A DNA stretch of 64,000 nt from positions 11,581,501-11,645,500 of the forward strand of contig CM028919.1 of NCBI GenBank assembly GCA_016801845.1, in the 5' to 3' direction. Made by a program: the position numbers and the translations under genes. Shown one piece after another: positions 60,085 to 64,000 of the stretch. The stretch is from Polydactylus sextarius. Taxonomy: Eukaryota; Chordata; Actinopteri; Polynemidae. The notes under the pieces are model-generated. The model saw only the letters and a program-made list of their open reading frames with translations. It ran no database searches and was not told the origin of the DNA. Positions within the stretch are counted from its first letter, which is position 1. The number at the start of each line of letters is the position of its first letter.

Positions 60085-60304
60085 TAAAGGTGCACAAGTA
60101 ATTTCGATATGTTCTGCATTTTCAGATCAAATCAGAAATGTAAGCACATTGTGTTCATTATTTTAGAAGGTACTCAATCTGCTGAGAAAGAGCAAGCTTT
60201 TCCAATAACTTTTTTTTTTCCCCCATGTGCAATCTTTACCAGATGCCCCAGTGGTGATGTAAGCATCAGGGCAGAATAGGAGCTTTTTTCGCTGGCACCT
60301 TTAA
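60084..60304. mobile_element. MITE-like element with TTAA ends
   Basis: A 221-bp unit bounded by TTAAAGGTGC at 60084-60093 and its exact reverse complement GCACCTTTAA at 60295-60304. The ends carry TTAA, the target used by piggyBac-type transposases, so this fits a small non-autonomous DNA element. The inside has a T/C run at 60210-60223 and no open frame. Short TTAAAGGTGCA ends are familiar from multicopy fish repeats, but I cannot name the family. Confidence 0.6.
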
Positions 60305-61090
60305 TAATGTGCTGACATAAAGTCATACATGTTTAACCAGGTAATAGAAGGCTATAAAATAATGATCCATATTGGCTTTTAAGACAAGGTATTAATCTCC
60401 AGCATCCTTTTGCCCCTTTTCTCTGGCACTTCATTCAGCGAGGGTTACATCAGATTGACCTCCCTTCAAATAAAATTAATTGTTTTTTTTTTTTTTTTGG
60501 TATTATTTGCCACAGAAAAAAACCTGCAATGCTGGTGAAATGTTTACTCATATGTCAGCATTTCCTGTTATTGGCACACAACAAAATGGTTGTTTTTTTT
60601 CTTCTTATTCCGGAAGGATTTCTTATTACGTGTAATATCCTGTTAACCAGTGATAAAAATGAATTTCATTTCAGCATTATCAGGAAGATGTAATCAACAT
60701 GCAATTTGCTTAAGTGCACAAAACTATCATTTTTGTTAGCACTGCATATTTGCAGAAGAAATATTGCACGTCAGAGTGTATTAACACAAGGAGGACGCCA
60801 TGCATCTTTGCATCAGACCTGAGAGATCCTTGTCACCACTATCTCCTGTAATCTGTTTAATACTGTTTATGTGTGTCTAAATTGAACATGTGGCATTGAA
60901 TGACTAATGCCAGTCTTATAATTTAGTCATAACGCTCTGTACTCTATAGGGGCCATCTATGGATGTACAGTCCATGAGTGCACTGCATGAATAGTGATCC
61001 ATTCACCCCTCACCTTTAAAAGCCCTGATGGCAAGCCCCATCCAGATGCAACTGCTCTGTCAAGCCCAAACCATCCTTCAGATAAAACAA
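60304..61090. promoter_or_regulatory. Weak candidate non-coding block
   Basis: Contains T16 at 60483-60498 and another T-run near 60593. The rest, especially 60640-60900, is complex and repeat-free. No frame of note. Confidence 0.2.
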
Positions 61091-61480
61091 TAAAGAGTCC
61101 ACATGAATGCCTGTATGTGTGTGTGGGTGTTCAGAGCCAGTTCCTGTGTGAAGATGATCTCACTGACCCACGTGCTGAAGGAGAAAGAAAAAGAGAGCAC
61201 TCGAGGTGATGACTTCTCCACTCACTTAGGGAACTTTGACTTATGAGGTGCACTGCATTTAGCCAAGCTAATGCAAGTGACGGCTGTGCCATTAACCTCG
61301 GGAAGAGAGGCAGGCCTAGGCAGTATGATGCATTCAGATTGGCAGAGGACAATATTTCACCATGACAGGCATTACCAATGAATAATTAAGTGTTTAATAT
61401 AATGATCTTGAGAAAGAAAGAAAGAGAGTGGGAGAGAGAGAAAAGAAAGAAAGAAAGAGACAGAGAGAGGAGAAAATGGT
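61090..61480. other. Unique sequence ending in a GAAA-rich tract
   Basis: No gene seen. The purine-rich GAAA tract occupies 61411-61474. Confidence 0.5.
61411..61474 (+). repeat. (GAAA)n/(GA)n polypurine repeat
   Basis: Imperfect GAAA and GA units, all purine except two positions. Confidence 0.88.
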
Positions 61481-61800
61481 AATTCCACAATTCATTGCCC
61501 TTAAAACCTATCTGGCATTATTACCCAGCAGCATTGCATGGGGGAGAGGGCTTTTGTTGAAACAAATAGGTTTTTGATGGCTCCGCCAGAGTAGTAACGG
61601 TTATTAGGTTTGAGAACTCTTTCATGATGGAAGCGGTATCCTGCCGAGCGGAGATCATGAAATTTTAAGTGGGGAATTTACAGCAGAAAGACTGCGGGAC
61701 AGTGAGGCCGTCTGGGCCATGCCTCAGGACACATGTGTTTTGGTGAAGCATAATGCTGGTCTAATGTCACTGCAAATAAATAGTTAACAAGCTGAAGATA
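61480..61800. promoter_or_regulatory. Candidate non-coding block
   Basis: Complex sequence with CpGs (CCGCCAGAG, CTGCCGAGCGGAG) and no repeats. Texture only. Confidence 0.25.
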
Positions 61801-63120
61801 GTTGTGCTTGTTGGAACTGCAGCTCGTTTCACAAAAATATCCGCTCTCTCTTTAGTTTTTACTAGAAGAGTTTTGGATTCAGAAGTGAAGTGATGAGTCA
61901 GTTCAGAGATGGAACATTTCTACAGTACGGTCAAATCTTACTCTAATAAAACCATGTTTAGTAACACTGAGAGAGAGAAAGAGATTGTGCAAACCAGCAC
62001 CAACAAAAGAAGCCAAAAACGATAAAGATATAAAGGAAAACTACTCTCCAGCTCCAGCAGCTTGACTGGCAACATGTCAATACAGAGCAGATACTGTCCT
62101 CATCTGCTTCAAAAGAACAGCAATGACAGTTTTGTAGTTTTATATTTGTAAAACATGTAAAGAGAGTAGTATCAGACAAACGAACATTCAATTTCATAAA
62201 TAATAACATAACTTTACAGAAGTTTCAGAAACAACATTGGATCTTTGACTCTGACAAATAGTCAGCATAAAATCAATCTATCGAAACTTTCTAGTAAAAT
62301 TTGTTGTCCAAGATGTGGACTGAGCAGCACATTAAGAAACATAAATACCATGCTCTGAGATGTTGCTAACAGATGCATATAAAAATGTTTTACACAAGTT
62401 ATCCTGCATATGGACAACAGCTCACATTTCAGTGCGTTTTATATTTAAAGTTGAAATACAAAACATCAGTCTCTTCTAAGAGAAAATAGACACTGATTGG
62501 TCGTCATATACATTTATACAGTAACAGCATTCACCTTGCAATGTGTTATATTTCTTCATCAGATGAACAGCTGTTGGATAATCCTGTTACTTTCTACATA
62601 CAATATGACCTTGGCCTTAAAAAAAAAAGCACTTTACATTGTAGCCAGGAGACAAAAATATACATATACCTTAATGGGCCAGTGCATCACTTCTGAGGCC
62701 ATGGTGTATCTGCAACATGCACCCATTGACTTCTCCATTTTTCCTCTACCTCTAATGAAAACAGATAATACTAAGTGGCCAAACTTCTCAATCAATGTTG
62801 TCCTCTAAAAGTGAGCCAAGGACTACATTCACACATTAGCATGATTCACAGTCCACCCACGCTTTCCAAACACAGTTTCACATGTCTCCAAATGCCCAAC
62901 AGAGAGCTAATTTCACTCCTCACACTGGTGACCTTTGGCATCATATATATATGTAGTGCTTGTTGCCTGTATGACAGATTCCCATGCATATTCATACCTA
63001 CATATGGCCCGTCAAAATGAAGCCTGTCTACTTGTGCAGAGTCTGTGGAGTGCATGAGGCAATTCATTACTGGGTGTTCTCAATTGGGTCCAGTCAAACC
63101 CTAAGGATTTGCCAGTGAAT
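61800..63120. other. AT-rich unique sequence
   Basis: No gene seen. A 103-codon frame at 62497-62808 has no domain. A short (AT)n run at 62942-62952. Confidence 0.5.
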
Positions 63121-63345
63121 GTGTGTGATGGTGGTGAGATCATTTTTGCTTGTATTGTTAGCGAGTGTGAGTAGGATGTATTCACCTGTGTTTTGTTGGG
63201 TTGTGTTGAAAAGGTATTAGAAGCAATGGCGACAGTGGGGAGTATGCGTGTAAATGGTGGGGGTGGTACTTGTCTGCGTTTGTGCATGTGTTCATGTCTT
63301 TGAGCGGTGTGTGTGGGAGTGTGTTTGTGTGTGTTGTGGCACACG
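63118..63345. repeat. GT-rich low-complexity region
   Basis: Long degenerate GT-rich stretch on the plus strand. The 163-codon minus-strand frame 63012-63503 (His/Thr/Pro-rich centre) is produced by it and is not a gene. Confidence 0.75.
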
Positions 63346-64000
63346 CTCACAGGCTTCTCTTGTTTGTGAGGTGAGAAGAGAGAAAAGTGGAGTCCCTCAG
63401 CATGCCTCCACCTCCTCTTGCTCCATCTGCCCATTTCACTCAGTTCTCCATAAATTAAAAACGCTCTACATCTGCTTTGGGGTACATTGTTAGTTGTGTG
63501 CATTCGGTGGTTCCTCTGTTTATGAAAAATTAAACACTTTTCTGCATTCGATTATTCCCCCACTCCCGAAAGCCCCTCTGCAGCAAACAAGGCAGAGGTC
63601 TATGATTCACCCCAATATGCCGGGAAGAACACCAGGACTTCCACCTACGGGAGTAAAGAACATCTCAGGCGAAGTGAAAAAAAAAAAGAAGACACAATTA
63701 ACATCTGTTCATGGTAATAGTAAGCCTGTTTTAAGCCTGGAAATGCCATACAGTACCGGTATGATTATCTGCTTTCACAGCAGTAATCCAACGCACCAAA
63801 AAATGTTTGATTAAAAGTGACAACAGAATCAAGTGTGCTGTGCATATTGGTATAATTTGCCAAGCTGTGCACAAAAGAATGGCCATAACAAGTCAACAGA
63901 GCAGTCTGCAAAACAGCAACCACCGTTAAAACGAAGGCAACTTCCGTCACTAATTCACTCCAACTGTCACTTATACAGTCCCCAATGAGTTGAAAAATTC
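63345..64000. other. Unique non-coding sequence at the right edge
   Basis: No gene seen. Frames of 106 and 61 codons lack domains. An A-run lies at 63679-63689. The window ends without any sign of an exon. Confidence 0.5.

Noticed and set aside
63012..63503. 163-codon minus-strand frame
   Set aside because: Its centre is the translation of a GT-rich low-complexity tract; no domain.

Overview
The window looks like 64 kb of gene-free vertebrate DNA, most probably from a ray-finned (percomorph-type) fish. The signs are low coding density, an AT-rich base composition, many (CA)n/(GT)n microsatellites and A/T homopolymers, and interspersed repeats of kinds typical of teleosts. These include an L2-clade LINE, a Rex3-like (RTE-clade) LINE remnant, tRNA-derived SINE fragments and small TTAA-ended elements. 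No bacterial signals (operons, Shine-Dalgarno sites, CRISPR) are present.

I found no credible protein-coding gene or exon. Every open reading frame is short (172 codons at most), starts at an arbitrary ATG, and shows no recognisable domain outside the two dead LINEs. I also found no tRNA or rRNA gene and no microRNA I recognise. The window therefore reads as a gene desert or a very large intron.

Layout: 1-28.5 kb is mostly unique sequence with stretches whose texture suggests conserved non-coding elements (repeat-free, rich in TAAT, octamer and E-box-like words), most convincing at 7.6-8.8, 11.9-13.0, 17.0-17.5, 20.8-21.1 and 22.1-24.8 kb. It also holds a SINE fragment at 11.3 kb and a common fish interspersed repeat at 18.9 kb. 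28.5-31.7 kb is an island of two dead LINEs in the same orientation. 31.7-49 kb returns to unique sequence, with a second SINE (35.3 kb), candidate regulatory blocks at 34.7, 36.4, 37.4-38.4 and 44.5-45.6 kb, and an AT-rich trough at 41.5-42.6 kb. 49.3-50.4 kb is strongly polypyrimidine/polypurine. 50.4-64 kb has further candidate blocks (55.2-56.5 and 58.8-59.1 kb), the longest microsatellites (56.7 and 57.4 kb), and a 221-bp MITE-like element with TTAA ends (60.1 kb).

The most reasonable biological reading is a regulatory desert near a developmental gene outside the window. That is inference: conservation cannot be measured from one sequence. No new multi-gene system is visible. The findings worth checking are the candidate enhancer blocks, an apparent excess of POU-octamer words, several clean palindromes and stem-loops, and the mobile-element island.
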